DNA of 64,000 nt from Opisthocomus hoazin (taxonomy: Eukaryota; Chordata; Aves; Opisthocomiformes; Opisthocomidae), in assembly GCF_030867145.1 (NCBI RefSeq), contig NC_134440.1:124001-188000 (forward strand). Reading direction: 5' to 3'. Positions 25,691 through 37,774 of the stretch are shown here, in pieces. Numbering within the stretch: position 1 is the first letter of the stretch; each line of letters starts with the position of its first letter. The notes beneath the pieces were generated by a model. It worked only from the letters and a program-made list of their open reading frames with translations. It was not told where the DNA came from and did no database searches. Both the position numbers and the translations under genes were made by a program.

Positions 25691-26339
25691 CATCCTGACG
25701 AACCGCTCGCCGAGGAGCCCAGGCGAAGGGTTTGGCTCGGGCAGGAGCGACAAACGCAGCCACCGAGGTCACGTCCTCGGCACCCTGAGCATCGCCGACA
25801 CGCAGCGGGGTCCCCCCGCATCCCACACCTGCACCCTACCCCGGTCCCCGTGCCCTGGCGAGCACCCGCCCAGCTCCTCTTGCTTTCAAATATTGCCATT
25901 TTCCCGGCTGGTTTTGACTTCTCCACCCAGCGCAGCCACGGAGTTTCCATAGAAACATGAAGATATTAAAATGTAAATAATAATTTCTCCATTAAAAAAA
26001 AAGAGAGAGAGAGAAAGCAAGGCTGCAGCTCATCGCTTGGGGCTGGGAACAGACCCAAACGTCCTGTGCACCCAGCCCCACACGTGGGGTCTCATCTCCC
26101 CCCTCCAGGGCTGGGTCCCATGGGTGGGGGTCCCACATACCGCCCTGACTGGGAGCACCGCACCCCTCCGGCACCGAAGGAGGGCTGAGCTCTCCCACAC
26201 CGCTCCCTCCACCGCCGGCACCTGATTTATCCGGGTCGGAGACTTCAGCCTGACATCTATAAAAATGAGCAGCTAAAGAGCCGGCCGGGCCATCCTCTGC
26301 CAGCTTTGGGTAAATAAACGGGAGCTTCACCGCCGCAGT
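25691..26339. other. Intergenic, nothing recognised
   Basis: Unique sequence with a short AT patch (25945-26015) ending in a GA-rich run. No gene supported. Confidence 0.35.
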
Positions 26340-26520
26340 GACACGTACCTGATGGGAAGGAATTGTTATTTACTGTTGCCTGTTCAATGGTTATTTTTAA
26401 ATGGCCTAAAGTTAAACACATCAGTGTTTTTCATTTTCTCCTGCTTGGGGATATGTTTTTGTCCAGGGCTCTTAGCCTTGCTGTCTATTTAAGTGATACT
26501 TTTTATCATAAATGACTTTT
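26340..26520. promoter_or_regulatory. AT-rich island with a perfect MEF2 site
   Basis: AT-rich stretch with GTTATTTACTG, a perfect MEF2 site TTATTTTTAA at 26391-26400, AAAGTTAAACACATC and TTATCATAAATGAC. A second perfect MEF2 site TTATTTTTAG lies at 26788-26797. Candidate enhancer, possibly MEF2-responsive. Confidence 0.35.
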
Positions 26521-27889
26521 TTTTCCCCCTCTCTGCTATCAAGTTGGAAAATCACCAGCTTGCAGTGGGAGAAGGGAGCGGCACCGGGGCCGGGGGGGTG
26601 GCATTGGGACCCCCTCGCCCAGGAACAGGGCGGTTTGGGTGTAACGGCCGAGGCTGGGGGCTGCGACCTTCGGGCACAAGTGCGTGATGCCAGCGGCCAG
26701 GACAGCTGCGAACGCGGCTCCCGCCACCCCTTCCGATTAAAACCTGAGCATCGCGCTGCCAGCGGTGAGAGGCAAGCTTGGGCGGGGTTATTTTTAGGGC
26801 TCCGGCAGGCGAGGTGCCGGCCCCGCCATTTCACGTTTCTCAGCTGAGCTTTGCAGTCGTGGGGTGGAGGTGGAGCTGCCTCCCGGGCTCCTCTCAGCAC
26901 CCCAAACCCCGGCACCCCCCCAGATCCCTCCGTCCCAGCCCCTGCGCCAGCCACGGCACAAAGGGCTCCTTCCGTCCCCCCACCGAGCCCAGGGCTGGAT
27001 CCTGCCCGCCCGAGCTGGCACAGCCGGCACAGGGCAGCGGCACCAGCCCGGCACCCCGACAGCCAAGCTAGCCATGAGCTCTCTGTTCCCACCCCCACGG
27101 CTGGCACGGGGTTTTGGGGATCGCCCCATTGCCCCCAGCTCGCCCTGCTGTGCCAGCACCGGGATGCTCAGCCGGGTTCCTCTCCCGGTGCCAGGGACCA
27201 GGACCAGAGACGTCCGGGGCCGGCCGGGCTCAGCCCCGACGCACCGGCAGCACGCCAAGGCTGGCAGTCACCCCCCTGCCCCAAAGTAGCCGGACCGAGC
27301 GCCCTGGCAGCGCCCGGGATTATCCTCGGCGTAACATCCCCCGGGAACAAGATTGCAGCTTAGGGCCTAATGGAAAAGAGGAAAGAGATGGGATTAAAAG
27401 GAAAATAATGACTATTTTTTTAGTGAGGCCGGGGAAATGAGACGGGGATTAGCGTCCCCTCTACCAGCAACCCCCAATCCTGCTGGGCAGTCCCCGAAAC
27501 ATCTGGGGCGGCCGGAGACGCCCACGATCAGCATCGCTCCCGAGGGTGACATCGGGGCTGGTGGCATCAAGCCCGGAGGGGCGAGCCCAGCTGTCCCAAG
27601 CACGAGGCCGAATTGCTGGGGCCGGATCCAGCCCCCCCAGCACCCGCCACATCCCTCTGCCACCACCTCTGCCTGCACCTGGACGGCACAAAACGAAGGC
27701 GATTTTGCAAATATTTGCCAGCGCGGTGATTTTCCTCTCCCTGCAGATTTGCTGGGAGAAATTATAAAATATTCTGCAAGGAATAAAACACTGAAAATTA
27801 AAACTTCGCTTGCAAAGGCACAAGCCCGAGAATAAACCTGAAAGGCTCCTTTCTCTCGCCTCCGGTTGCACACACCGCAAGGCGCAATT
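26521..27889. other. Intergenic, nothing further recognised
   Basis: Apart from the MEF2 site at 26788-26797, no gene, RNA or repeat family is seen. Confidence 0.35.
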
Positions 27890-28030
27890 GGCTGCTTCCC
27901 TGTAATAGATTCAGTTGCTATGATACCAAGTTTGCTTTTAACGAACCCCAGAAAATTAATGGCATTCAGCAGATAAGTCCTTAAAGTGGAACCTATTTTA
28001 AGAAATTCTTGCTGAATGGTTTACATGTAG
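27890..28030. promoter_or_regulatory. AT-rich putative conserved element
   Basis: Balanced AT-rich non-repetitive stretch (GTAATAGATTCAGTTGCTAT, AAAATTAATGGCATTCAGCA, TTTTAAGAAATTCTTGCTG) about 2.4 kb downstream of mir-9 on the minus strand. Candidate conserved element or lncRNA exon; not tested. Confidence 0.3.
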
Positions 28031-29854
28031 TCAGGAGGGAGGAGACGGTTTCCCGAGCGCAGCAGAGCCTGCGCCGGTTCCCGCTGTGCTCCCGGCCGGG
28101 ATGTTGGGGTGCATGGTGGCACCATTTGGGGTACTCTTCAGCTTGGGACTGCGAGTGGCGAGGGCAGGGTTGCTGCCCAGCATCAGCTCCCCGCGCTGCG
28201 CACCGTGCATCCCTCCCGCTGCTGCACGGCTGCCGCTTCGCTTCCTCCCGGCTGTCCCCACGCGGCCTCGCCGCTGCCGAAACGCTTCTCCCACCCGCCA
28301 GCGGCTTCCTCTGCCGACGCTACGGAGGCGCGGGCAGGTCAGGGTGGGCAGCCCCTGCCCAAACCCTGCCCAAACCCATACACAAAGCTACAGGATTCGC
28401 GGCTGGTCCAGATCTTGGAGACCCTGAGATGGTCGAAGGGATGGCATGGAAACCCTGCTCCGACAAAAACCTGCCGTCCCTTGGAGGAGCTCAGAGCGAA
28501 CAAGCAAGGAGCCAGGGAAGGTTTTCCCCTTCCATCCAGCCCCGCAAGCGGAGCACAGAGGGGCATCGGCTATCGGACGGGGCACATTTCCCCGGGGACC
28601 CGCGTCTCCACCAAGCAGACGAACTGGTGCCGCCGGACGCCGCGGCAGCCCCGCGTTTTGCTGCAGCAAAAGCTCTCGCCCAGCTCGGCGCTGCCACGGC
28701 TGAAGAACCCGCGCTCCTCCCTGTCCCCAGGCCGCAGGTGGGGTGGCCCCATGGGGACCATCTCCTCTTTATCCCACAACATATTATGGGGTGTACGGGG
28801 GCTGTGTCTACTTTATTCTACATCCTATATAGGGCCCACTTCGTTCCCACCCAGAAAAAGGCCCAAATTGGGTGAGCCCAGAGTGTTTGAGCAGGCTGGG
28901 GGTGCAGGATCAGTGCCAGGGATCACAGAGATCCGGGACAAGGAACCTGCTCCCCCCACCTGAACACAGCAAGACCTGTGGAGAGGGAGGAAGGTGCCCC
29001 CCTGCCTCTCACACCCCAAATTCCTCCTCTGCTGCCGACTCCAGCAACACCGGGTGAAGGAGCAGGCACAACCCTGCGCAGAAGCCAGGGTGTGCAGGGC
29101 AGGGAGAGGCTGACGGAGCAAGAGATTGAGACACTGAGCTTTCAGTATCTGGAGCTGATGCTCTTCCCTTTCTCATTTCTCAGCACCAACCCAGCCAGGG
29201 AACTGATGCATCGAAGAATTGAGCAGTGTGGCGGGGGTGGATGAGTCCCGGTGCCACCATCCCGCTCAGGGTGCTGAGCCCCTCGCACTGTGCCTGCACC
29301 CCATGGGAGAGCGGCTGGTGGTCCGGCACGGGCAGGGCCTGATCCTGCAGTGGTTTAAGCACCTGGGTCCATCTGCGGAGCCTCCCGGCTGACCACCACC
29401 ACCCGCTCCAAGCTGCGTCCCGAAACACGCGCCTGAACACACTGCTCCCCGCTTCCCTGAGCTCCCAGGAATTACTGGGGAGCGCTCAGCCTTCAGGGTC
29501 CCCACTCACAGCCTCTCCCCTCTCCCAGCATCAGCGTTCTGGGCTGGATCCTCTGCCTGCGCGGCCCCTGGGCAGCCGGGGCTCAGCCCCCCATCCCTTG
29601 CACCGCCAGTCTCCCCGGGCGCCGCGGGGACCGAGAGGAGCCGGAGGAAGCGGGAGGGAAGGAGAGAGCTGGCTGCACACAACACCCCGATCCACCGGCA
29701 GCGAAGCAGGAGTCCGGGGGGGGACCGGGAGAGACCGGGGAGGGGGAGGCTGAGACCGGAGGAGCATAGGCACCCTCGGAGTGATGCTCCCAAATCCCCC
29801 TCTCCGAAGAACAAAGCTGCAGTCTCTCTGCAGATGCCGAATAACCGACGAGCG
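28031..29854. other. Region downstream of mir-9, no protein gene seen
   Basis: Open frames here overlap on both strands without domain content. On the minus strand this lies 3' of the mir-9 hairpin, so part of it may belong to the host transcript; I cannot define exons. Confidence 0.35.
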
Positions 29855-30115
29855 ACGATGATTTATTTCTCTTCCCCAGTAGACGAAGTAGCCTCGGAAA
29901 CGGGTTTGCGCTAAATTACAATTTGCATGCGGTAATATATTTAAGCAACTTTCCTTCTACTTCGTTATAAACAGGGTTTCTCGAGGGGTTATTTCTGAGC
30001 TGGCCCCATTTAATTTATCTCCGGCACACCCGGCGCAAGCAAGCTTAATTGTCGACGTGGAAATTAAAACCACAGTGGAAAAAAAAAAAATAAAATAAAT
30101 AAAATGAAGGTACTG
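29855..30115. promoter_or_regulatory. AT-rich island flanking mir-9
   Basis: About 260 bases of AT-rich, non-repetitive sequence (ATGATTTATTTCTCTTCC, CTAAATTACAATTTGCATGC with an ATTTGCAT octamer, GGTAATATATTTAAGCAAC, CATTTAATTTATCTCC, AAGCTTAATTGTCGACG) followed by an A12 run. It lies 250 bases downstream of the miRNA hairpin on the minus strand. Best candidate in the window for a conserved element within the mir-9 transcription unit. Confidence 0.4.
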
Positions 30116-30365
30116 GTTTGTAGGTAGCCCAAGGAACCCCAGGTTGGAATCCAAATAATCACCCAGGCGTAGGCACTCGCTCTGGGCCTCCATAAAAATG
30201 ATGGAAGAGAAAACCCCACCGATATTTCCACTCCACAGCCGCGCCTGGCTTTCAGCCGCTCTCCCCCTTGCCAAGGTGCTGGGGCCAGTGCCCTGGGGAG
30301 GCCGGTGGCCACCGAGCCCCTCTCCTGCCGGGAGGGCAGGGCTCTTCCCCCGGAGAACAGCGAGC

Positions 30366-30441
30366 GGGTTTTTACATTCGGTTCTCTAGCTTTATGATAT
30401 CACATACACTCATACAGCTAGATAACCAAAGAGAAAAACCC
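30366..30441 (-). ncRNA. mir-9: mir-9 microRNA precursor
   Basis: On the minus strand the sequence folds as a classic pre-mir-9 hairpin. The 5p arm (30432-30410) is identical over all 23 bases to miR-9-5p, with seed CUUUGGU and core UAUCUAGCUGUAUGA. The loop is 14 bases (30409-30396). The 3p arm (30395-30374) matches miR-9-3p except at positions 12 (U to G) and 20 (A to U). The basal stem continues with GGGUUUUU (30441-30434) paired to AAAAACCC on the opposite arm (plus-strand GGGTTTTT at 30366-30373), giving a precursor of about 76 nt. miR-9 is a neural microRNA acting in progenitor proliferation and neurogenesis; known targets include REST, TLX and HES1 transcripts. It sits between TMEM161A and MEF2B, all on the minus strand, mirroring TMEM161B / mir-9-2 / MEF2C. 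The copy looks functional because the mature arm and pairing are intact. Confidence 0.97.
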
Positions 30442-31576
30442 ACCCATGTCTTTACAAAACGGGCCTTGACCGTGCCGCGCGCCCTGGGGTTGTCGTGCCC
30501 CGACGTCGGAGCCCCCCGGGACAGCCGCCATCTGCGTCCCCTCGCCGCCAAAACTGAAGAAACCCCCTCGGTTTCGGTAGGAGAGCGGGAATCTGCCCCG
30601 GCACCTTGGGATGCGACGCACAACGCCGGCGCTCCCCAAAACCCACCCGAACGCTGTGACCCGATGTCCGCACCCCAAAGGGGACCCGCGCCCTAAAGCG
30701 GGCTCAGCCCCACGCAGCCCCCCGTGGCCTGGGAGCCACGGCAGGGCAGAATGCTCCCTCAGGATCCCTCCCCACCGCCCACGGCCCAGGGACCTGCCTC
30801 CTTTCCAGCCCCAAATTCATCCCCAGACCCACCCCGGAGCCCGCTCCCACTTTATAATTGCTGGAAATTACTGGCACGGATCTGCTGAGTCATGAGAGCG
30901 GTTGGGGAAGGGACGGGCCCAGCCGAAAAGGGCCCCCCCGGGGGTTTCCACCGCGCCCCGGCTCTGCTCTGCTCTCCTCTTCCTCCTCTTCCTCCCGTAC
31001 CCGCTCCCTGCAGCCGGGCCCGCATCCCCGGGACAGACCCCGCGTATCCTGGGGCTCCGGGCCGCGAATCCCTTTGCCCACGGGGACCCCGAACCCCAGG
31101 TGGGTCGCGGCGCGGGGTGCACCCGGGGGCTCCGGCCATGCGGCTGCTCGGAGGGGAGCTCGGCAGAGCGGTTGTCCCCGGCTCAGTGGAGGACGGGGGG
31201 GACGGGGGGAAGACGGGATGGGTCCTGGGGAAGGGTCCCGGGGAGGGAAGGGTCCCGGGGGAGGGGTACCTGCTCACCCCGCTGGGTCCGGTGGCTGCCG
31301 CGGTCGCCGTCGGCTCCGGTCGCCGCATCCTTCCAGGCTGGCGGGGTGGGGCGGGAAGGCTCGACCCGGGCCGGAGGCTGGATCCCCTCGCCCGGTGCCG
31401 GTGCGGGTCCCGCTCCCGCTGCCCCGGTGCCTGCGGGACCTGCCTCTAAAGTTGAGGCAGAGCCGGCGGCAGAGGGCTGGCGGGAGGGCGGGGGAGGGCG
31501 GGGGGAGGGACGGGCGGCCGGCGGGGACAAAGCCCGAGCGGCGGGGCCTGGGACAGCCCGGGCGTGGGGCCGGGGC

Positions 31577-31620
31577 AGGGGTCACACCCCCCCCCCCCCC
31601 CCCATCTCGGGGGGGGGAGC
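31577..31620. repeat. C-run / G-run pair
   Basis: A run of about 18 C is followed, after ATCTC, by a G9 run, so the two can pair into a hairpin or form quadruplex and i-motif structures. Confidence 0.7.
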
Positions 31621-32969
31621 GCCATTCGCCACAGCCGCCGCGGTCCCCGGGGGCTGGCCCGTCTGCTCGCCCCGGGCCCCCCCGCCCCAGACCCAGCCTC
31701 CCGCAGCAGCCAGGCCCGCCCCGTCGGGGAGGCGGCGGTGCCCCGGGGGGTAACCCCGCTCGAGCAGGGCTGTGGCGGAGCCGCACTACCCCCCCCGGCA
31801 AAGCCTGGGGTTAAACCCGACGTGCCGAGCGGGGAAGCGGCGGGGGCGACCGGACCCTCCCGTCGATGCCGCGCTCACAGGCCCCGCTGGCAAAGGGGAA
31901 TCGCGGCTCCTCAGGAGTAAAACCAGGCTCGACTCCTCCGCCCCGTCCCGGGCGGTAACAGGGGTCCCCCCGACGGGTCCGACATCGGCTCTGCCCCCCT
32001 GACCGGGGAGGGACCCCCCCCGGGCCCGGGACAAAGCGGGGGCCGCGGCTCGGAGGGGCGGCGGGGCAGAGCCCGGGCGAGGGGCCGAGGTCCCGGCTCC
32101 ACGTCCCCCCCGTGCGGCCGCCAGGGGCCGGTCCCGGCCGGGTCCCGCCCCGGTGCAGGGGACCCCGCTCCGCTCTCCCGGGGACGGCGGGGCAGCCCCG
32201 GCCAGTGGCGGGGGGGCAGCGGCCTTTCCCCGGCACCCCCGGCCGCCTCACGCAGGGAGACCACCGGCGGGGCGCAGCTGCGACTCCCGTGGTGCTCGCA
32301 CCCACCCAGGGGTGCCCCGGCCGGGGGCACGGTGCCCCCCCCACCCCACCCCCCCCGGTGCACACCCCGGAGCGCTCACACCCCTGCACGCACACCGACG
32401 GTCACGCTCGTCCCGACGCAGGCGCGGCCCCGCACACCCCCCGGTGCACACCCACGCACACACCCACGCGGGACACCCTGGCCTTCTCCGTGGCCCCCCC
32501 TCCCCCAGCCTTACCCCCCCGGCCCGGAGGGCTCCCGGGGCCGCCTCGTCGCCCCTCGCTCCGGGGGTGAACCGGCGGAAAACGGAACCCAACGGCCCCG
32601 GGCAGCCCCGGGCGGGCTCCGCTTCCAGCGGGGACCGGGAGCGGCGGGGCCCGTGCTGCTCTCACAGCGTGCGGGTGTTTCGGGGAGGAGGCACGGAGCC
32701 GTCCCGACCCCCCCTCCCCACACCCACGCTTCTACAGCTAAAATCTACCCGACCTCCGTGCTCGGAGGGGCCCGGAGCGGAGCGCGGCGGCTCCTGCGGA
32801 GATGCCAACCCGCAAACACCGGAGGGATTCCCCGGGAGCAGCGGGGCTTTGTGCCCCGCACCGAGAACCGCGCCCCCCGGCATGGCGGAAGCCCTGGGCG
32901 GGAGCCCCGTCGGCGGGCGCGGAGGGGGGGGGGGGGGGTGTCGCTCCCGCCCGCACCGGGCCCGGCCCC

Positions 32970-32990
32970 GCCGCTCTCCGTGGTGCTGAA
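32970..32990 (-). promoter_or_regulatory. RE1/NRSE (REST-binding) site
   Basis: The minus strand begins TTCAGCACCACGGAGAG, matching every position of the 17-base NRSE consensus NTYAGMRCCNNRGMSAG. Over 21 bases it matches the canonical RE1 at 19 positions. It lies 2.5 kb upstream of the mir-9 hairpin on the hairpin strand, inside the CpG domain. REST represses neuronal genes, and miR-9 family loci are known REST-circuit members, so the site fits the locus. Confidence 0.75.
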
Positions 32991-33055
32991 CCGCCGCAGC
33001 GCACCGGGGCCGGCCGGGATCGCGTCTCCTCCGCCCTCCTCCCTCCGAGCCGCCA

Positions 33056-33100
33056 CTAATTAATTATTAAGACCTCTATTAATTATTATCGTTATCATTC
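33056..33100. promoter_or_regulatory. Homeodomain-type direct repeat beside the RE1 site
   Basis: The 11-mer ATTAATTATTA occurs at 33059-33069 and again at 33078-33088, 19 bases apart, within a 45-bp AT island in otherwise GC-rich CpG sequence, 70-120 bases from the RE1 site. TAATTA is the core of many homeodomain sites. Confidence 0.45.
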
Positions 33101-36100
33101 CTGCCTTTCCCGCCGCTCCGGTGCACCGCAAACCGTTCCGAGCGGGAAGGCGGTACCGGCGAGGCAGCCGGTTGCCGCGTTAACGGATCGTCCACTCGCA
33201 AGCCGCCCGGTGCCTGCCGCCCGCACTCCCCTCCTCGGGTCCGCACCAAATCCCTCTCCCGCCCGGCCCCGGCGCGGTCGGCCCCGCTGCCGTCCGCACC
33301 GCCCGGGGCACCGCCGGTCCCGGCCCCGTTCCGCCGCCCCGGTGGGTTCCGCGGACACGCGTGGGGCTGCCGCCCTTCTCGTTTCGGGGATGCCGAACCG
33401 CTCCTTCCCCGGGCGGGCCCGGCCGCCGTACTTCGCCGAAGGGTAAAATAACCCCGACAACGACCGCGGCCCCGAAGCTCCGCCGAGGGAACGAACGGGA
33501 CCGGCGGGACTTCGCCGCCGCCCCGGGAGCACCCCCGGGCCCGGGCCCGGCTCGGGGAAGGGTCGCTTCGGGCACCGGCGGGGCCCCGGGCGCAGCATCG
33601 GCTCCGGCCCCGCTCCCCTGCCGCTCGCGGGCCCGGTAACGGCAGTGCAGGGCCCGGGCGGGCCGCAGCGGCCCGGTTCGCCCACGCCTGTCGCCAGTCC
33701 CCGCTCTCCACGGCTCCCCGCGCCCGAGGGGTCGCGGGGGGTGGGAGTGGGGGGCTCGGCAGCTCCGAACCAGGAAGGGTGGCCGCCCCACGCGTGTCCG
33801 CGGCGGCGGATCCAAGGGGGCCCGCCCGGCCCGTTCCTCCCCGGCACTTACCGGGTCGTCGCCCGCCGGTACCCCGCTCCCCGGCGGCTGCGGGGACTGG
33901 CCCCGGCGCCCCTCGTCCCCCGTTATTCCCCCTCTCCCACACCCCCGCGTGAATCAAATACCTTCACTACAGCAGCCATGTTGGGCTCCGGTGCGAGCAC
34001 GGCGCTCGCCGCAGGAGCCGCGGCCGCCACGGCGGGAGGCAGAGCGGGCGGGCTCGGCTCCGGGCGGCGCGAGGACCCCCACATCCCACCCGAGAACCGG
34101 AGCCCGGGCAGCGGGGGGAGCCGCCGGCCCCCCTCCTCCCACGGCACCGAGGGATGCCGCGGTGAGCCGCTCCCCGCCAGCCCGGCAACTTCCCACCGTT
34201 ATCGGTAACGCCGCCAACTGCTGGTCCCGCACCTGCCCCGCATCCCTCCGGTAAAACAGGTCGCATCCCGGGGCTGCCTTTGGAAAAGAGGAGGGGGAGG
34301 GGCACGGTTACCTCCGCCTGGCCCGGTGTGCCGATCCCCCGTGGAGCCGCTCGGCCGAGCCCACCTGGGGAGGGAAATAGAAAGAAGAGGCGTCAGGAGG
34401 AGCCGCCGCCATCGCTCCAACTTGGAGCAACTTTCCCGGCGAGGCTGGCAGCGCGGGAGGGGGTGTGGGCGGCGTTGGAGCCCCTGCCCGGTCACCCGGG
34501 ACCAGTCCCACCGGCGGGCAGGGAGGGGGATACCCCAAAATCCGTCCCTTCCACCCGTGGAGCGGGGACACCCACCCGGAGCCCCGGCCCTGCCCGGGAG
34601 GGGCCAAGACGGGACACGGCCTCTGCTGCCGGGGAAATACAGGAGACCCCTCGGAGGGGCAGCCCCACACCCTCTGTCTGTCTGTCTGCCTTTACCGGGC
34701 GGCCCAGCTCCCCCGCGCCGCGGGCACCGGAGCATCGCACCGGGCACCGGAGCCTCTCGCCCGCCCGGCCCGGAGCCCCTCGAAAGCCGATTTTTCAGCT
34801 GTGTTATTTTTTGTTTCTTTATTTTTTCCCCCTCCCACCGAGAATTTTTTTTTTCCCCCTTTTTCTTTTCCCGCCCCATTCCCCCCCCCCTCCCCCCCCC
34901 CCCCCCAGTTTGATCCCAGCGCTGTCGCTGGGAATTCTTTGCATTTAAAACGCAACGACTCGTTCCCCCGCGCATCGCTTCGCAGCTCGGGTCAAGCAGC
35001 ACCGCCAGCGGGGGGGACCGATCCGGGGAAAAGCGGTCCCCAAACCCCCCGGCAAAATCCACCCGAATTCCTGCCTGGCTGGAAATATCGATGCGGCCGA
35101 AAACGAAAGAATTAACAGATTTTACTGATTTTTCTTTCTGCAGCCGCTGTCACCCAAAGGTGTTCTGGCAACAAAGAGCGGGAGAGGATTTGACACCCGT
35201 ATTTTGGCCCGTTCCCGTGCAGAAATCTTCCCCCAAAGCCCCGAAATCTTTGCAGAGATTGATCTCTAAAAAAAACAACCATCCCCTGCCTTGCGAAGCG
35301 CTTCGAAAGAAAACCTGGGTTTCTATTTGTTCCCCGCCGTCGCTGCTAAGCCCGTCGGGGGTCACACACGCGGCACCCGCCGAAACTAACGGCGAAGAGG
35401 GGGGACTGGGAATCCAACCACCGCCTCCCCGGTAAAAACTGGGGGGCAAACGGTTTCCCCCCCGCGCACGGAGGAAATTTCCCCGCTCGGGAAACAACGG
35501 TGTGGAAATCCCGGCCGTGCCCGCTGGCTCCGGCACGGCAAACAACGCCCGTTACTTTTTTAGGGGGGGAGAAAAAACAATAAAACAAGATAATTTTTTT
35601 TTAATTTCTCCAGAAATGGCGAATTCGTCCCCGGCCTTTTGCATGGCGAAGAATTTTTCTTTTTTCCCTGCTGTGTTTTTTCTTTGCGGCCGGGATACAG
35701 CCCGGCACCGACACGGGGCTGCGAAGGAGCGGTGGGGGGGACGCCCACAAAACCCACCTCCCCAGCCCCAGCAACCCCCAAATCCCCGCATCCCTATTCC
35801 CCTATTTTTTTCCCCCCAAACCTCCCCCACCAAATAGCTCCACACCCCAAACTCGGCTCCGGCAGCCCCTTACCTCGGGCGCCGGGCAGGGCAGGGCGGG
35901 CGGTCCGACCGGCCCGGGGCTCTAAACCCCGGGGGTGGCTTTTGTGAGTTTGGCGGAGTTTTCCCGGGCTGTCCCTTTTGTGTCCCATTGCCATCTAGAG
36001 GCCTTGATTAATTAATTTCACACGGCGGAGCTCGGGAGAGAAAATTTTCCACAAAAAAAAAACAAGTGGCCGAGGAGATGTGAAACCCCAAAGAAAAGGA

Positions 36101-37701
36101 GTCAACATCAAGTTCAACAGCATGCGGGGGGAAAAGGCCGATTTCCATCACAATCGAGTCTGAGCGGGGGCCGGGCGGGGGGGGGCCGGGTGTGGGGAGG
36201 GGGGGGGGGGCGGCGGCCCCCGCGCCCCCCTCCGCGCGTTCCCAGGCTCGGAACAATCGCGCTCTGTTTGCCTCGCACTTGCCGGCGTTTGGGGCACGGA
36301 GGCTGCCTTGGGATAACAGGGATAATGAGGGGGGGGGGCTGGGGGGGGGGTTGGGGGGAGTGATGGAGGGTTGGGAGATGCGGGGCGGGGGGGGAGCGGA
36401 GGAGCGAGCACCCGGGGACTGGCCGATACCGACCTGTTGAGCCCCGGTCGGGAGCACTCGGTGGAGTTGGCGGAGGGAGTCGGGATGGGCGAGAGGGGAA
36501 CGGCGGGGGCTCGGCAGGGCGGGGGGGTCCCCAAAGCCGGGAGGGGACGGAGCCGGCCCCGGGGGGGGGGGGGGGTAGAAGCACTGGGGGGGACACACGA
36601 CACACTGACTTTTCCCCAAGTTTTGTGACACAGACCCCCCCCCCCCCAAAGCGTTTTCCCACAGCCCCGGGGGAACGGGGGGTCCCTGCCCCGGGGAGCG
36701 GGTGGTGCCTGCCCCGGGGGGAGGGTGGGGGGGGGGCGGGGGCGGGGGGGCCCGGGGGTGGCCGAGGCGGTGGTGGACGTGTCCTGCAACCCAAGCAGCT
36801 CGGCCTCCGCCGGGCATTGTCCCCACGGAGCCGTGGCCATTGTTCCCGGCGCTGCGGGAAGCCGGAGGGAGGGCAGCTTTCCACGCCTCGGCCCCCCCCC
36901 CCCAACCCCCCCCCACACCCCAACACTCACACCGGGCGGCCGGACCCGCAGCCCCTAATCCGGGTATGGGGAGGGGGGGAGGTAAAGGCAAAAAAAACCC
37001 ACCCCGTCCATCCCTCCCCCCCCCAAAAAAAAAGGTCCGGGTGGGGGAGTCGTGGGGTCCCCCCTCGCAGACTTCCTCCAAGTTGGGAGGAGCGGGGGGG
37101 GGGGGAGCGGGGCGGCTGCCAGTGCCCGCACAGCGCGGCCCCTCCGGCGGCAGCTCCTCGCATCTCCCCGCATCTCCCCCGGCCCGGGGAGTTCAGTGCG
37201 GGGCAGGGAGAGGGGAAAAACAGCGACAAAAAGAAAAATAAAAAGGGGGGGGGAGTTGGGGGGGGGGGGGCTGTTAATTACCTCCCTCCGCACATCTGCA
37301 TCCGTTAATGACTTAGCGACAGCGGGAGCCGCCGGGACAGCGGCAGCCTCCGGGGCGGGGGGGCCGCGGAGCCCGGTGCCATCCAGCCGAGGCGAGGTGG
37401 CGGGGGGGGGGGGGGGCTGCAGGAGCAGCTGGAAGAGGAGCCCCCCACCCCCCCGCCGCCATCACGTCGCCTTTTACGTGGGTTAAACAGATAACGTCTG
37501 CCCGGGGCTTCAACGCCGGGACCCCCCCCACCGGCCCGGGCAGCCCCGACCCGAGGCCGCCGGGCCCTCGGGGAGGGGGGGGGGGCCGGATTCTTCCCCA
37601 ACATCCATTTTCTCCCTTTTGGAAATGGAGATGGGAGAGAGGAGGGAAAAATGCCTTTTTTTTTTTTTTTTTAACCCCCCCCCCGCCTTGCTTTCTCCAT
37701 A

Positions 37702-37735
37702 TTTTACTACGTAAGGCATGACGTCCTCGACGTCA
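37702..37735 (-). promoter_or_regulatory. Paired CRE half-sites with TA-rich element, candidate core promoter
   Basis: TGACGTCCTCGACGTCA (37719-37735) carries two overlapping CREB/ATF-type GACGTC cores in a near-palindrome. On the minus strand the sites are followed by a TACGTA-containing stretch and TAAAATA at 37708-37702, in the right order for a minus-strand promoter directed toward mir-9. No transcript evidence. Confidence 0.35.
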
Positions 37736-37774
37736 GGAGCGGGAGTAGCCCTGCGCTGGGGAATGCACCGGGCT

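Noticed and set aside
25318-25950. Minus-strand open frame with coherent-looking protein
   Set aside because: Most of it is CR1 LINE 3' sequence; the remainder has no domain.
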